A DNA stretch of 49,178 nt, taken from Capillimicrobium sp035565675 (GTDB lineage: Bacteria > Actinomycetota > Thermoleophilia > Solirubrobacterales > Solirubrobacteraceae). The stretch's first letter is position 1; each line of letters opens with the position of its first letter. This document shows positions 16,880-26,426 of this stretch, one piece after another. Location of the stretch: NCBI GenBank assembly GCA_035565675.1, contig DATMSA010000117.1:1-49178 (forward strand). Direction: 5' to 3'. The notes beneath the pieces are model-generated. The model searched no databases. It saw only the letters and a program-made list of their open reading frames with translations, and was not told the origin of the DNA. The position numbers and the translations under genes were made by a program.

Positions 16880-17889
16880 CGTGCCTCCGCGGGCGGGCCC
16901 CGCCGCAGGCGCCGGCCGACCCGCTCGGCCAGCCACACCGGGTCACGTCCGAGCTGTTGCTGGCGCACCAGCCAGACGGCGACGATCAGGAACACGCCCT
17001 GGAGGATCGTCTGCCAGTAGGGCGAGACCCGCTCGAGGATGAGCCCGTTGCGCAGGGTCTCGACGAACAGGATCCCCAGGACCGATCCCACGATGGTCGC
17101 GCGCCCACCCCACAGGCTGGTCCCGCCGAGGATGACCGCGCTGTACACGAGCAGCTCCTGCCCGGCCGCGGCCTGCGGAAGACCGCTGCCGGTGCGGCCG
17201 GCGAGCAGGACGCCCGCGACGCCGGCGGCGCCCGCCGAGGCGATGTAGCCCCAGCGCTGGGCGCCGGCGACGCTGATGCCCGAGAGCCGCGCCGCCTCCG
17301 GATTGCCACCCACCGCGAGCAGGGCGCGGCCGGCCGGGGTGTGCGCCAGCAGCAGGTAGGCGACGAGGGCCACGGCCGCGAACGCGAGGATCGGCAGCGG
17401 CACGCCGGCGAGCTCGTGCTGGCCCAGCGTGACGATCGGACCGTCCTCGACCACGATGCCGGCCGACGACCCCGCCACGAGGAAGGCGATCCCGCGCAGC
17501 GTGCCGGCCATCGCCAGCGTCGCGATGAACGGGTTGATCCCGAAGCGCGTCACGACGGCGCCGTTGACGACCCCGACCGCCAGCGCCGCGACGAGCGCGC
17601 CGGCGATCGCCGGCGCGCCGCCGACGTGCCCGTCCAGCCAGGCGGCGATCACGCCGGCGAGCGCGATCGTCGCCGCGATCGAGAAGTCGATCGACCCGGC
17701 GGCGAGCGCGACGGTCACCCCCATGGCGGCGATCCCCAGCACCGCGGCCCCGGCCGCCAACCCGGTGAAGTTGGCCGACGTACCGAAGAACGGGTTCGCG
17801 ATCGAGAACCAGGCGATCGTGGCCGCGAGCACGACGAACAGGTAGAGCTCGGGGCTGCGCAGCGCGCGCACGGCGAGGCGCCGGCTCAT
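16876..17889 (-). CDS. Ribose-type ABC importer permease
   Basis: The 337-residue protein has about ten hydrophobic segments. It carries the binding-protein-dependent permease marks of the RbsC/BPD_transp_2 group: AGSIDFSIAATIALAG, GINPFIATLAMAGTLRG, GGNPEAARLSGI (the EAA-like coupling loop) and AVILGGTSLWGGRATIVGSVLG. ATG 17889 overlaps the ATPase stop as ATGA. It is the second permease of this importer, so the two probably form a heterodimer with the gene at 19,316. The tail is basic (GRRLRRGPPAEAR) and cytoplasmic. Confidence 0.92.
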   Translation of the reverse strand: MSRRLAVRALRSPELYLFVVLAATIAWFSIANPFFGTSANFTGLAAGAAVLGIAAMGVTVALAAGSIDFSIAATIALAGVIAAWLDGHVGGAPAIAGALVAALAVGVVNGAVVTRFGINPFIATLAMAGTLRGIAFLVAGSSAGIVVEDGPIVTLGQHELAGVPLPILAFAAVALVAYLLLAHTPAGRALLAVGGNPEAARLSGISVAGAQRWGYIASAGAAGVAGVLLAGRTGSGLPQAAAGQELLVYSAVILGGTSLWGGRATIVGSVLGILFVETLRNGLILERVSPYWQTILQGVFLIVAVWLVRQQQLGRDPVWLAERVGRRLRRGPPAEAR

Positions 17890-19319
17890 CGCGTCGCCGC
17901 CTCCAGCACGCGCTCGTGGCGAAGATCCTCGCCGGCCAGGACCGCGACGACGCGCCCGCGCGAGACGACGTGGACGCGATCGGCCAGCCCCACCACCTCG
18001 TCGAGATCCGAGGACGCCAGCAGCACGGACCGACCGCCGGCACACAGCTCGCCGAGCAGCCGGTAGATCTCCGCCCGCGCCCCGACGTCGACGCCCCGGG
18101 TCGGCTCCGACAGCAGCAGCACGTCGGCGCCTCGCTCGAGCCAGCGCCCGAGCACCGCCTTCTGCTGGTTGCCGCCCGACAGCTTCGCCACCGGCGCCCA
18201 CGGGCGCGGCGGGCGCAGGTCGAGCGCCGCGATCTGACGGCGAGCCGCCGCCGTCTCGCGACGTCGCCGGTAGAGCCCGGGAGGCCCGTAGCGGTCGAGG
18301 CTCGCGGCGCCGATGTTCCGACCGACGGTCGCCTGCGGAAAGAGCCCCTCCGAGCGCCGGTCGGCGGGGACGAGGCCCAGGCGCCCCCGGACCTCGACGT
18401 GGCCGTGCGCCGCGACGTCGCCGGCGATCGCGTACGGGATCTCGGTCGCCCCAGAGCCCACCAGCCCGAACAGCGCGACGATCTCCCCGGCCCGCACCTC
18501 GAGCGACACGCCGCTGCACATGCCGTCGGCGGTCAGGCCCTCGACGCACAGGCGCGGCTCGCCGGGCTGCGGGCGCTCACGCGGGTAGAGCTCGGCGAGC
18601 TTGCGGCCGACCATCTGCTCCACGAGCCGCTCGCGGGTGGTGCCGGCCAACGCGGAGGTGCCCACGCGCCGCCCGTCACGGAGGACGGTCACGCGGTCGG
18701 CGACCGCGGTCAGCTCGCCGACGCGGTGGGTGATGTACACGATCCCGACGCCATGCTCGCGCAGGTTGCGCACGACCTCGAAGAGGCGCTCCGACTCGCT
18801 CGTCGACAGCGACGCGGTCGCCTCGTCGAGGATCAGCACCCGGCCCTCGTCCGACAGGGCCTTCGCAACCTCGACGAGCTGCTGCTCGTCCCGGCGCAGC
18901 AGGCCGAGCTCGACACCCGGATCGACGTCGAGACCCACGCGCGCGAGCGGCGCCGCCGCCGCGGCACGCACGGCGGGCCAGTCGACGCGTCCGCGCCGGC
19001 GCGGCAGGCGGCCGAGCAGCACGTTCTCGGCCACCGAGAGGGTCGGCACGAGCGCACGCTCCTGCGCGACGAGCCGCACGCCATGAGCGAGCGCGTCGGC
19101 GGGCGACGCGAGCCGGACGGGACGACCGTCGAATCGCAGCTCGCCGCTGTCGGGCGCATGGTCGCCGGCGAAGATCCGCATGAGGGTGGACTTGCCGGCC
19201 CCGTTCTCGCCGAGCAGCGCGTGCACCTCGCCGGCACGCAGCTCGAAGTCGACGCCGTCGAGCGCGCGCACGCCGGGGAACGTCTTGACGACGCCGACCG
19301 CTTCGAGCAACGGCGTCAT
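17886..19319 (-). CDS. Ribose-type ABC importer ATPase with two nucleotide-binding domains
   Basis: The 477-residue protein is an RbsA-like tandem ATPase. Domain 1 has Walker A GENGAGKST, Walker B ILDEATASL and the switch His in YITHR, with a degenerate signature (LRRDEQQ). Domain 2 has SGGNQQKAVLGRWL and LSEPTRGVDVGAR but a non-canonical P-loop region (ALFGLVGSGATEI), as usual for this family. ATG 19319 overlaps the upstream permease stop and its own stop overlaps the next permease start, both as ATGA. It powers uptake of the ligand bound by the lipoprotein at 20,325. Confidence 0.93.
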   Translation of the reverse strand: MTPLLEAVGVVKTFPGVRALDGVDFELRAGEVHALLGENGAGKSTLMRIFAGDHAPDSGELRFDGRPVRLASPADALAHGVRLVAQERALVPTLSVAENVLLGRLPRRRGRVDWPAVRAAAAAPLARVGLDVDPGVELGLLRRDEQQLVEVAKALSDEGRVLILDEATASLSTSESERLFEVVRNLREHGVGIVYITHRVGELTAVADRVTVLRDGRRVGTSALAGTTRERLVEQMVGRKLAELYPRERPQPGEPRLCVEGLTADGMCSGVSLEVRAGEIVALFGLVGSGATEIPYAIAGDVAAHGHVEVRGRLGLVPADRRSEGLFPQATVGRNIGAASLDRYGPPGLYRRRRETAAARRQIAALDLRPPRPWAPVAKLSGGNQQKAVLGRWLERGADVLLLSEPTRGVDVGARAEIYRLLGELCAGGRSVLLASSDLDEVVGLADRVHVVSRGRVVAVLAGEDLRHERVLEAATR

Positions 19320-20314
19320 GGATCCCTCCGCCGGACGCGGTCGAGCACGAGCGCGCCGATCACGATCAGCCCCTTGAGCACGTCCTGCCATGTGCTCGAG
19401 ACGCCGAGCAGGTTGAGCCCGTTGTCGATCGTTCCGAGGACGGCGATCCCGAGCACGGTGCCGGCGATCAGCCCGGCGCCGCCGCTGAGCGCGGTGCCGC
19501 CGATCACGACCGCCGCGATCGCGTTGAGCAGATGGCGCTCGCCCTCGCCGGCGTTGGCCACCCCGGCGTTGGCCACCATCACCGCGCCGGCCAGGGCCGC
19601 GGTCGCACCCGAGATGGCCAGGGCGGCCGCGCGCACCCAGGCCGTGCGGACACCGACGAGCGCGGCCGCGCGGGCGTTGTCGCCCACCAGATAGCACCGC
19701 TGGCCGAACGACGTCCAGCGCAACAGCACGGCCAGCACGACCGCGACGCCGAGCATGATCACGACCGGCGTCGGGATGCCGAGCGTCTCGCCGCGGCCGA
19801 CCTTCGCGAACGCCTCGCTGGAGGCCGGGGTGGGCGCGCCGTTGGTGTGCAGGAACGCCCAGCCACCGAAGATCGACAGCGTGCCGAGCGTGACGATCAG
19901 CGGGTCGAGGCGGAGCGCCGCGGTCAGCGCGCCGTTGACGAGCCCCAGGCCGACGCCGACCGCCAGCGCGACGGCGATCGCCGTCACCACCCCGGCCCCC
20001 GCGGCGATGCGCTCGGCCGCAACGATCCCGCAGACGCTCATCACGGCGCCGAACGACACGTCCAGCGCGCCGGCGATCAGTGCGACCGTCAGCCCGAGCG
20101 CCGCGATCCCGAACACCGCGGTCGCCCGGCCGATGTTGAGGAAGTTGTCGGTCGTCAGGAAGTGGTCGGCCGTGACCGCGAAGACCGCCACGAGCACCGC
20201 GTAGGCGAGCGCCAGGCGCGCCAGCGGCGCCGCGGCGAGCCGCGCCGCAAACGCGGCGCCGCCGTCGTCGGCGGACACGCGCTGCGGCGGACGGGCCGTC
20301 TGCTCGGCGGTCAC
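19316..20314 (-). CDS. Ribose-type ABC importer permease, first of the operon
   Basis: The 332-residue protein starts at GTG 20314, ten bases after the binding-protein stop. It has an N-terminal polar stretch, then helices with AGALDVSFGAVMSVCGI, LDPLIVTLGTLSIFGG, GDNARAAALVGVRTAW and VVIGGTALSGGAGLIAGTVLG, the conserved pattern of RbsC-like permeases. It pairs with the other permease of this operon (16,876). Substrate choice is set mainly by the binding protein. Confidence 0.92.
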   Translation of the reverse strand: MTAEQTARPPQRVSADDGGAAFAARLAAAPLARLALAYAVLVAVFAVTADHFLTTDNFLNIGRATAVFGIAALGLTVALIAGALDVSFGAVMSVCGIVAAERIAAGAGVVTAIAVALAVGVGLGLVNGALTAALRLDPLIVTLGTLSIFGGWAFLHTNGAPTPASSEAFAKVGRGETLGIPTPVVIMLGVAVVLAVLLRWTSFGQRCYLVGDNARAAALVGVRTAWVRAAALAISGATAALAGAVMVANAGVANAGEGERHLLNAIAAVVIGGTALSGGAGLIAGTVLGIAVLGTIDNGLNLLGVSSTWQDVLKGLIVIGALVLDRVRRRDP

Positions 20315-20324
20315 GGCCGGCGCC

Positions 20325-21614
20325 TCAGCCGAGCGTCCCGGCCTGCGGTGGGAAGCTGCCGACGCTGTCGGCGTCGACGAGGTAGAACGGCAGGAAGTTG
20401 ACCGGGGCGACCTCGCCGCCCATCAGCTCCAGGATGCCGATCGCCGTCAGCCACGGCACCGTCTCGATGTCGGTGAACGCGCTCACCTTGAAGGGGCTGT
20501 CGCCGCCCTTCTTGAGCTCCTCGACCGCCGACGCCTGGCCGGCCTGGCCGGCGACCGCGGCCGTCGTGGCCCGCTTGGCGGCCTCGAGCGCACGGACGAT
20601 GCCGACAGCGGCGTCATCGTTGGATCCGCAGCCGATGATGTGTTTGGCGTTCGGGTGGGCGGTGAGGACGTCGGCCGCCTTCTTCTGGGACTCGTCGAGC
20701 AGGCCCTGGGAGTCGAACTCGACGAAGACGGAGTCGGGCAGGTCGGGGAGCACCTTCTTGAGGCCGGCCCGATAGCCCACCTCGCGCTCGGCCACGTAGG
20801 TGCCGGCCCGCGGCTGCGCCGCCAGCATCACGAGGTCGACCTGACCGTCCCAGTTGTCGCGCGCGTACTCGCCGAGCCACTCGCCGAGCGCCGTGCACAT
20901 GCGCAGGTTTCCGGCGTCCTGGAACAGCGCACCTTCGGGGCCTTCCACCGCGTAGTAGCCGCTCGGGATGCCCGCGGCCTCCAGGCGGTTGTAGATGGCC
21001 TTGTTGGCGTCGGGGAAGATCTGCGCCTCGACGACGAAGTCGGCCTGCTGCTGGACGATGAGGTCGACGTTCTTGATCGCCTGATCGGCGTCGAAGTTGT
21101 TGTCGAAGATCAGCGGCTCGCAGCCCATCGCCCGGATCGCCCGCTCGGCGCGGGCCGCCATCTCGACCGAGAGGTCCCACTTGGCCGAGAAGTGCGCGAA
21201 GGCGATCCGGTACGGCTTGTCCGCGGTGAAGTCGTAGCAGACCCACTTCCGGATGCCCTTCTCGTCGGTGCCCTCATAGGCGTCCTCGGGCAGGAACGCC
21301 ACGCGGGAGCCGCCGTTGGGCCCCTTGTACTCAGGGTCCGACGTGATGCCGTCGGGGTACACCTTGGACGTGATGGCCTGGAGATCGCCGGCGCCACCCT
21401 CGGCGGTCGCCGTGCCGCCGGCTCCGCCGGTGGTGCCGCCTGATCCGCCGCTGTCGCTGTCGCCGCAGGCGGCGAGGATGCCGGCGATCGTGGGGAACGT
21501 CAGCCCCAGCGCCGTTGCCCTTCCGATGAACTGCCGCCGGCTGACCTGACCGGTCTCGAGGCTGCGGACCAGGCGCTCCGCCTCGGAGCGCCGACCGCGA
21601 TCCAGCTGACCCAT
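20325..21614 (-). CDS. Sugar-binding lipoprotein of the first ABC importer, Tat-type signal
   Basis: The 429-residue protein starts at ATG 21614. Its long signal has a twin-arginine motif (SRRQFIG, Arg26-Arg27), a hydrophobic stretch and lipobox ILAAC with Cys50, followed by a Gly/Ser-rich linker. It should therefore be exported folded by Tat and lipid-anchored outside. The core is a Peripla_BP_4 domain (RIAFAHFSAKWDLSVEMAAR, FDNNFDADQAIKNVDLIVQQ, GCGSNDDAAVGIVRALEAA). It is the first gene of a five-gene operon (binding protein, permease, ATPase, permease, Cys-rich protein) with its own promoter and operators at 21,632-21,695. Confidence 0.92.
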   Translation of the reverse strand: MGQLDRGRRSEAERLVRSLETGQVSRRQFIGRATALGLTFPTIAGILAACGDSDSGGSGGTTGGAGGTATAEGGAGDLQAITSKVYPDGITSDPEYKGPNGGSRVAFLPEDAYEGTDEKGIRKWVCYDFTADKPYRIAFAHFSAKWDLSVEMAARAERAIRAMGCEPLIFDNNFDADQAIKNVDLIVQQQADFVVEAQIFPDANKAIYNRLEAAGIPSGYYAVEGPEGALFQDAGNLRMCTALGEWLGEYARDNWDGQVDLVMLAAQPRAGTYVAEREVGYRAGLKKVLPDLPDSVFVEFDSQGLLDESQKKAADVLTAHPNAKHIIGCGSNDDAAVGIVRALEAAKRATTAAVAGQAGQASAVEELKKGGDSPFKVSAFTDIETVPWLTAIGILELMGGEVAPVNFLPFYLVDADSVGSFPPQAGTLG

Positions 21615-21631
21615 CTCTCTCCCCTCCTTGC

Positions 21632-21695
21632 GGACAATCGTTACCGCAATCGGTTCCACCATCGTGACCGATGACACGCTCGGTTGTCAACCGAG
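21632..21695 (-). promoter_or_regulatory. Promoter with a triple 12-bp-spaced LacI operator before the first importer
   Basis: On the reverse strand a perfect TTGACA (21,690-21,685), an 18-base spacer and CACGAT (21,666-21,661) form a promoter. CG-centred operator copies are centred at 21,639, 21,651 and 21,663: GGACAATCGTTACCGC, CCGCAATCGGTTCCAC and CCACCATCGTGACCGA as written on the plus strand. The third covers the -10 and the others the start region. The -35 itself lies in a separate perfect palindrome, CTCGGTTGTCAACCGAG (21,679-21,695). Confidence 0.75.
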
Positions 21696-21723
21696 ACGTG
21701 CCTGTCGGTTCGCGGCGATCCTG

Positions 21724-22788
21724 CTAGGTGCGGGCGACCCGCTCCAGCGCCCCGCTGCCGGCGCTGCGATAGGCCGCGTCCAGCAGCTCCACCGTGCGCG
21801 CGGCGAGCTCGCCGGGCGACTGGTTGACGACCTCCTTGCCGAGGGCCAGGTCCACCAGCGTGTTGGGCGGGCCGTCGCAGTCGTAGGCGCCGTCGCCCTC
21901 GCGCACGGCCAGGCGGAGGTCGGTGTCGCCGCCGTCGCGCCAGAGCCAGGCGGCCTCGCGCTCGACGTCGCACAGCACCTGCCCGTCGCTGCCGATCGCG
22001 CGCACCTCGAGCTGGTGCTTGTTCCCGCCGGCGCCGAGGTGCGCGGACCCGCCGGCGACGGTGCCGATCGCGCCGTTGTCGAAGCGGACCGAGATCGCGT
22101 CGTGCAGCTCGACCGGGGCGTTCAGCGGGGCGCTCATGAGCGCGAACGCCGCGTCGGCGCGCAACCCAGTCAGCCACAGCGCGAGGCCCAGCGCGTGGCT
22201 GAGCTGCGCCTGGCCGTAGCCGCCGCCGGACACGCGCGGGTCGGTCCACGTCGCCTGCTCGGGGACGGTGTCGGGGTCGGCGTCCGGGTAGGCGCCGGTG
22301 TTCGACAGCAGCTCGCGCGTCACCGACGCCATGTGGACGGTGACCTGCTCGACCTCGCCGATGCCGCGCTCGACCATCAGGCGGCGCAGCTCGCGGACCA
22401 TCGGCTTGTAGTTCCAGCCGAACGCGACCACGATGTGGCGGCCGAGGCGCTCGCCGGTCTCGACGAGGTCCCAGGCGTCGGCGGGGTCGATCGTGAACGG
22501 CTTCTCGACGAGCACGTGCGCGCCCGCTTCCATCGCCGCCTTCGCGTGCTCGTGGTGCAGGCCGGTCGGGCTGGAGACGAGCACGATGTCGGCGCCCGCC
22601 TCGAGCACGTCGCGGTAGTCCTCGCTGGCGACGCGGAAGCCGTACTGGTCCTTGATGCGGGCCAGCGCGTCGGTGCCCTTGCGGGCGACGCCGACGAACT
22701 CGACCTCGTCGCGCGCGGCGAAGTTCGGCAGGTGCGAGGCGATGGCCCACGAGCCGGCGCCGATCACCCCCAGACGCAGCTTGCTCAT
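21724..22788 (-). CDS. Gfo/Idh/MocA-family NAD(P)-dependent oxidoreductase
   Basis: The 354-residue protein begins with a Rossmann motif (GVIGAGSWA) and carries EKPF (95-98) with the conserved Lys96 of sugar and inositol dehydrogenases. A C-terminal beta-sheet domain includes DAISVRFDNGAIGTVAGG. Such enzymes oxidise ring hydroxyls of sugars, inositols or their acids. GAGGAG precedes ATG 22788. It is the last gene of the second importer operon, eleven bases after the permease stop, so it probably acts early on the imported compound. Confidence 0.88.
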   Translation of the reverse strand: MSKLRLGVIGAGSWAIASHLPNFAARDEVEFVGVARKGTDALARIKDQYGFRVASEDYRDVLEAGADIVLVSSPTGLHHEHAKAAMEAGAHVLVEKPFTIDPADAWDLVETGERLGRHIVVAFGWNYKPMVRELRRLMVERGIGEVEQVTVHMASVTRELLSNTGAYPDADPDTVPEQATWTDPRVSGGGYGQAQLSHALGLALWLTGLRADAAFALMSAPLNAPVELHDAISVRFDNGAIGTVAGGSAHLGAGGNKHQLEVRAIGSDGQVLCDVEREAAWLWRDGGDTDLRLAVREGDGAYDCDGPPNTLVDLALGKEVVNQSPGELAARTVELLDAAYRSAGSGALERVART

Positions 22789-22799
22789 CGTGCTCTCCT

Positions 22800-23804
22800 C
22801 TACTTGCTCGTCAGGCGGATGCGGAGCTGGTCGAACGAGACGGCGAAGATCAGCAGCGCGCCCTGCGCGACCGTCTGCCAGAAGCTCGACACGTTCAGCA
22901 GCACGAGGCCGTTGTTGAGCGTGCCGATGATCAGCAGGCCGAGCATCGTGCCGGTGATCGCGCCGCGCCCGCCGGCCAGGCTCGCGCCGCCGAGGATCAC
23001 CGCGGTGACGACCGACAGCTCCATGCCGGTCGCGGCCTGCGGCGACGCGGCGCCGAGCTGCGAGGCGAGGATGAGGCCGCCGATCGCGACGCACAGGCCC
23101 GACAGGACGAAGCCGACGAAGATGATGCGCTTGGAGCGGATGCCGTTCAGCCGCGCGGCGACCGGGTTGGCGCCGATCGCGTACATCGAGCGGCCGAACA
23201 CCGTGTAGCGGCTGAGGAACCAGAACGCGAGCGCGATGCCGGCGAAGATGAACACCGGCACGGGGATGTCGAACAGCGGCCGCTCGGTGGCCCAGCCGAA
23301 GCGCTCGATGCCGAGCGTCTGGCCGTCGGTGATCACCTGGGTCAGGCCGCGGAAGACGGCCAGCGTGCCGAGCGTCGTGATCAGCGCGTTGATGCCGATC
23401 ACGGTCACGAAGAACCCGTTCAGCATGCCGATCCCGATGCCGGCCAGCACGGCGATGAACACCGAGAAGTAGATGTCGTTGTGCAGCGCCAGCGACGCGA
23501 TCACGGCGCCGCAGAACGCGGCGGCCGAGCCGACCGACAGGTCGAACTGGCCCGCGATCAGCAGCATCGTGGCGGGAGCGGCGATGATGCCGGTGACCGC
23601 CGCGGCCGTGAGGATGTTGACGAAGTTGTCGTAGTTGAGGAAGAACTCGGACGTGATCGAGAAGAACACGCCGAGGGCGATCAGCACCACGACGAGCGCG
23701 GCGGTCTCGGGGACCTGACGGCGTCGCGCGGTCGGCACCGCGGCGGTCGTGCCCGGCGGCGGAGCCGCGGGCTCGGTCGTCATCACCGGATCGGACACGT
23801 TCAT
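22800..23804 (-). CDS. Ribose-type ABC importer permease of the second system
   Basis: The 334-residue protein has a 30-residue polar N-terminus and about ten helices with AGQFDLSVGSAAAFCGAVI, GINALITTLGTLAVFRGL, GANPVAARLNGI and AVILGGASLAGGRGAITGTMLG, the RbsC pattern. Its ATG overlaps the ATPase stop as ATGA. Only one permease gene is present in this system, so a homodimer is expected, in contrast with the first importer. Confidence 0.92.
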   Translation of the reverse strand: MNVSDPVMTTEPAAPPPGTTAAVPTARRRQVPETAALVVVLIALGVFFSITSEFFLNYDNFVNILTAAAVTGIIAAPATMLLIAGQFDLSVGSAAAFCGAVIASLALHNDIYFSVFIAVLAGIGIGMLNGFFVTVIGINALITTLGTLAVFRGLTQVITDGQTLGIERFGWATERPLFDIPVPVFIFAGIALAFWFLSRYTVFGRSMYAIGANPVAARLNGIRSKRIIFVGFVLSGLCVAIGGLILASQLGAASPQAATGMELSVVTAVILGGASLAGGRGAITGTMLGLLIIGTLNNGLVLLNVSSFWQTVAQGALLIFAVSFDQLRIRLTSK

Positions 23805-25315
23805 CCTCCAGCCAGCTCGGTGAGCCGTTCAGTCGTGATCTCGTCGCCGCCCAGCTCGCCGACGACCCGGCCGCGGGCCATCACCGCGGCGCGGTCGGCG
23901 AGCTGCACGACCTCCTCGTAGTCGGACGTCGCGACGAGGACGCCCATGCCGTTGCGCGCGAGCTTGCGGATCTCGCGGTAGATCTCCATGCGCGCGCCGA
24001 CGTCGACGCCGCGCGTGGGCTCGATGAGCACGAGCACGTCGGACTCGCGCTCCAGCCAGCGCCCCAGCACGACCTTCTGCTGGTTGCCGCCCGAGAGCGT
24101 GCTGATGAGCTGGTCGGGGTCGTTGCGCGAGCGGATCGACAGCTCGCCGTGCCAGCGCCGGTAGGCGCGCGCCTCGCTGGAGCGCCGCAGCAGGCCGCGG
24201 CGCGACAGCCGCGGCCAGGACGGCACCGAGATGTTCTCGGCCACCGAGCGCACCATGAACGCGCCCTCGCGCTGGCGGTCGGCGGGGACCAGGCCGACGC
24301 CGGCGGCGATCGCCGCGTGCGGCGCGCCGGGCGCGTGCGCGTCGCCGCGCAGTCGGCAGACGCCGGCGGTGAGGTGGCGCAGGCCGAACGCGGTCTCGGC
24401 CACCTCGGCGGTGCCGGAGCCGAGCTTGCCGTACAGCGCGAGCACCTCGCCCGGGCGGACGGCCAGGTCGACGTCGGCGAACGCGCCGTCGCTGGCGGCG
24501 CCCTCGAAGGCGAGCAGCGGCTGCGCCTGGGCGTCGGTGGCGGCCGGCTCGGGCCGCGACACCTCGCCGACCTCGCGGCCGACCATCGCGGTCACGAGGT
24601 CGGCGCGGCTGGTGCCGGCGACCTCGCGCTCGAGCACGACGTTGCCGTCGCGCAGGACCTCGACGCGGTCGGCGATCTCGACGACCTCGTCGAGGCGGTG
24701 GGTGATGTAGATGATCGCGGTGCCGCGCTCGCGCAGGCGGCGCACCGCGGAGAAGAGCCGCTCGACCTCCTGCGCCGACAGGGCGGCGGTGGGCTCGTCG
24801 AGGATGAGGCAGCGGGCGCGGTCGGAGATCGCGCGGGCGATCTCGACGGCCTGGCGCTCGCCGATGCGCAGGTCGGCGACCGGGCGGTCGGGGTCGAGCT
24901 GCACGCCGAGCTCGTCGAGCGCGCGCTGCGCGCGCTCGCGCACCGCCTTCCAGCGCACGACGCCGCGCCGGCCCGGCCAGCGGCCGAGGGAGATGTTCTC
25001 GGCGACGGTGAGCGCGGGCGCGTCGCTGAGCTCCTGGAAGATCATGCGCACGCCGAGGGCGCGCGCGCTGATGGGGTCGAGCGCCGAGTGGGACTCGCCG
25101 GCGATCACGATCTCGCCCGAGTCGGGCGCGTGGTCGCCGGCGAGGATCCGCACCAGCGTCGACTTGCCGGCCCCGTTCTCGCCCAGGAGGGCGAGGACGG
25201 AGCCGCCGGTGGCCTCGAGGTCCACGCCGTGGAGGACCTCGACGCCGCCGAAGGACTTGCGGATGGCCCGCGCCTGGAGGCGGAAGGGCTCGTTCATCTG
25301 ACCGTCGTCCGACAT
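23801..25315 (-). CDS. Ribose-type ABC importer ATPase of the second system
   Basis: The 504-residue protein is a tandem ATPase. Domain 1 has Walker A GENGAGKST, signature LRIGERQ, Walker B ILDEPTAALS and YITHR. Domain 2 has SGGNQQKVVLGRWL and LIEPTRGVDVGAR. Two starts are possible: ATG 25315 (used here) or ATG 25297 six codons later; neither has a strong ribosome site. The gene follows the binding protein by 16 bases and overlaps the permease by four. Confidence 0.92.
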   Translation of the reverse strand: MSDDGQMNEPFRLQARAIRKSFGGVEVLHGVDLEATGGSVLALLGENGAGKSTLVRILAGDHAPDSGEIVIAGESHSALDPISARALGVRMIFQELSDAPALTVAENISLGRWPGRRGVVRWKAVRERAQRALDELGVQLDPDRPVADLRIGERQAVEIARAISDRARCLILDEPTAALSAQEVERLFSAVRRLRERGTAIIYITHRLDEVVEIADRVEVLRDGNVVLEREVAGTSRADLVTAMVGREVGEVSRPEPAATDAQAQPLLAFEGAASDGAFADVDLAVRPGEVLALYGKLGSGTAEVAETAFGLRHLTAGVCRLRGDAHAPGAPHAAIAAGVGLVPADRQREGAFMVRSVAENISVPSWPRLSRRGLLRRSSEARAYRRWHGELSIRSRNDPDQLISTLSGGNQQKVVLGRWLERESDVLVLIEPTRGVDVGARMEIYREIRKLARNGMGVLVATSDYEEVVQLADRAAVMARGRVVGELGGDEITTERLTELAGG

Positions 25316-25331
25316 CCAGGCGCGGTCCGGC

Positions 25332-26426
25332 TCAGCAGTCCGACACGTCGTAGTAGTCGGCGATGTTGTCGCCCGTGATCGCGACGTGCGGGACGAACAG
25401 CTCCGGGTTGACCTCCTCGCCCTTCGCCGCGCGGATGGCGGCGGGGACGGCGATCTGGCCGTAGCGCTCGGGGAAGTACGCCGCGTCGGCCACCCACTGC
25501 TCGTTGGTCGCCAGCTCGCAGTGCGCGGTCGGGTCGGCACCCTGGCCGGCCAGGTACAGGTCCTTCTCGCGGCCCTGCGCCTTGGCGGCCGCCAGCGCGC
25601 CCAGCGCCATGTCGTCGTTCAGCGACAGGACGACGATCTTGTCCTGGCCCGGCAGCGAGGTGAGGACGTCGGCGAACTTCTTCTGGCCGCCCTCGATCGT
25701 GCCGCCGCCGTCGACGACCTTCAGGTTCTTGGCCTCGCCGCAGACGCGCTCGAAGCCCTCGATCGCGCCGCCGGAGCGGTCCTCGTTGACGACGCCGGCC
25801 GCGGGCTGCTGCATCGACACGACGGCGTCGTGCTCGCAGTCGAAGTTCTCCTTGAAGTACTCGCCCATGGCGACGCCGGCGATCTCACCGGCGGCGCGGT
25901 TGGCGGCGCCGACGAACGCGATCTGGCACGGCTTCTGGTTGATGTCGATCGCGATGGTCGGGACGTCGGGGCCGGCGGCGCAGATGCGCGGCGCGGACTT
26001 CTCGTCGACCTGGAAGTTGATGATCGCGTCGACGCCCTGGGTCTTGAAGTTCTTGGCGCAGTCGAGGGCCTTGGCGGCGTCGAGCTGCGAGTCGCAGAAC
26101 ACGAGGTTGGCGCCGGCGGCCTTCGCCTCGGCCTTGATGTTGTCGGAGACGAGCTTCACGAACGGCACCTGGTCACCCAGGGAGATGTAGCCGATCTTCA
26201 GGCCGTCGCCGCTGCCGGGCACGGCCTCCTCGAACTCGGCGGCGCCCTCGACGACCGTCTCCTCGGCCGCGGGCTCGGGCGTCGTCGGGGCGGCGGCCTG
26301 CGTCGCCGCGGCCTCGCCGGTGTTCGCGGTCGTCTTCTCGTCCTCGCTGCCGCTACCACAGGCGGCAGTCCCGACGGCCAGGGCGGCCACCACGGCCGCC
26401 GTCAGGCCCTTGCGCCAACGCGTCAT
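25332..26426 (-). CDS. Sugar-binding lipoprotein of the second ABC importer
   Basis: The 364-residue protein starts at ATG 26426 behind GGAGGAGGAG. It has a Sec-type lipoprotein signal (basic TRWRK, hydrophobic core, TAAC with Cys23) and an Ala/Glu/Thr-rich linker to about residue 70. The Peripla_BP_4 domain includes IGYISLGDQVPFVKLVSDNIK, FKTQGVDAIINFQVDE, GEIAGVAMGEYFKEN and NDDMALGALAAAKAQG. It should capture a sugar outside the membrane. Its promoter and operators lie inside the tail of the preceding gene. Confidence 0.92.
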   Translation of the reverse strand: MTRWRKGLTAAVVAALAVGTAACGSGSEDEKTTANTGEAAATQAAAPTTPEPAAEETVVEGAAEFEEAVPGSGDGLKIGYISLGDQVPFVKLVSDNIKAEAKAAGANLVFCDSQLDAAKALDCAKNFKTQGVDAIINFQVDEKSAPRICAAGPDVPTIAIDINQKPCQIAFVGAANRAAGEIAGVAMGEYFKENFDCEHDAVVSMQQPAAGVVNEDRSGGAIEGFERVCGEAKNLKVVDGGGTIEGGQKKFADVLTSLPGQDKIVVLSLNDDMALGALAAAKAQGREKDLYLAGQGADPTAHCELATNEQWVADAAYFPERYGQIAVPAAIRAAKGEEVNPELFVPHVAITGDNIADYYDVSDC

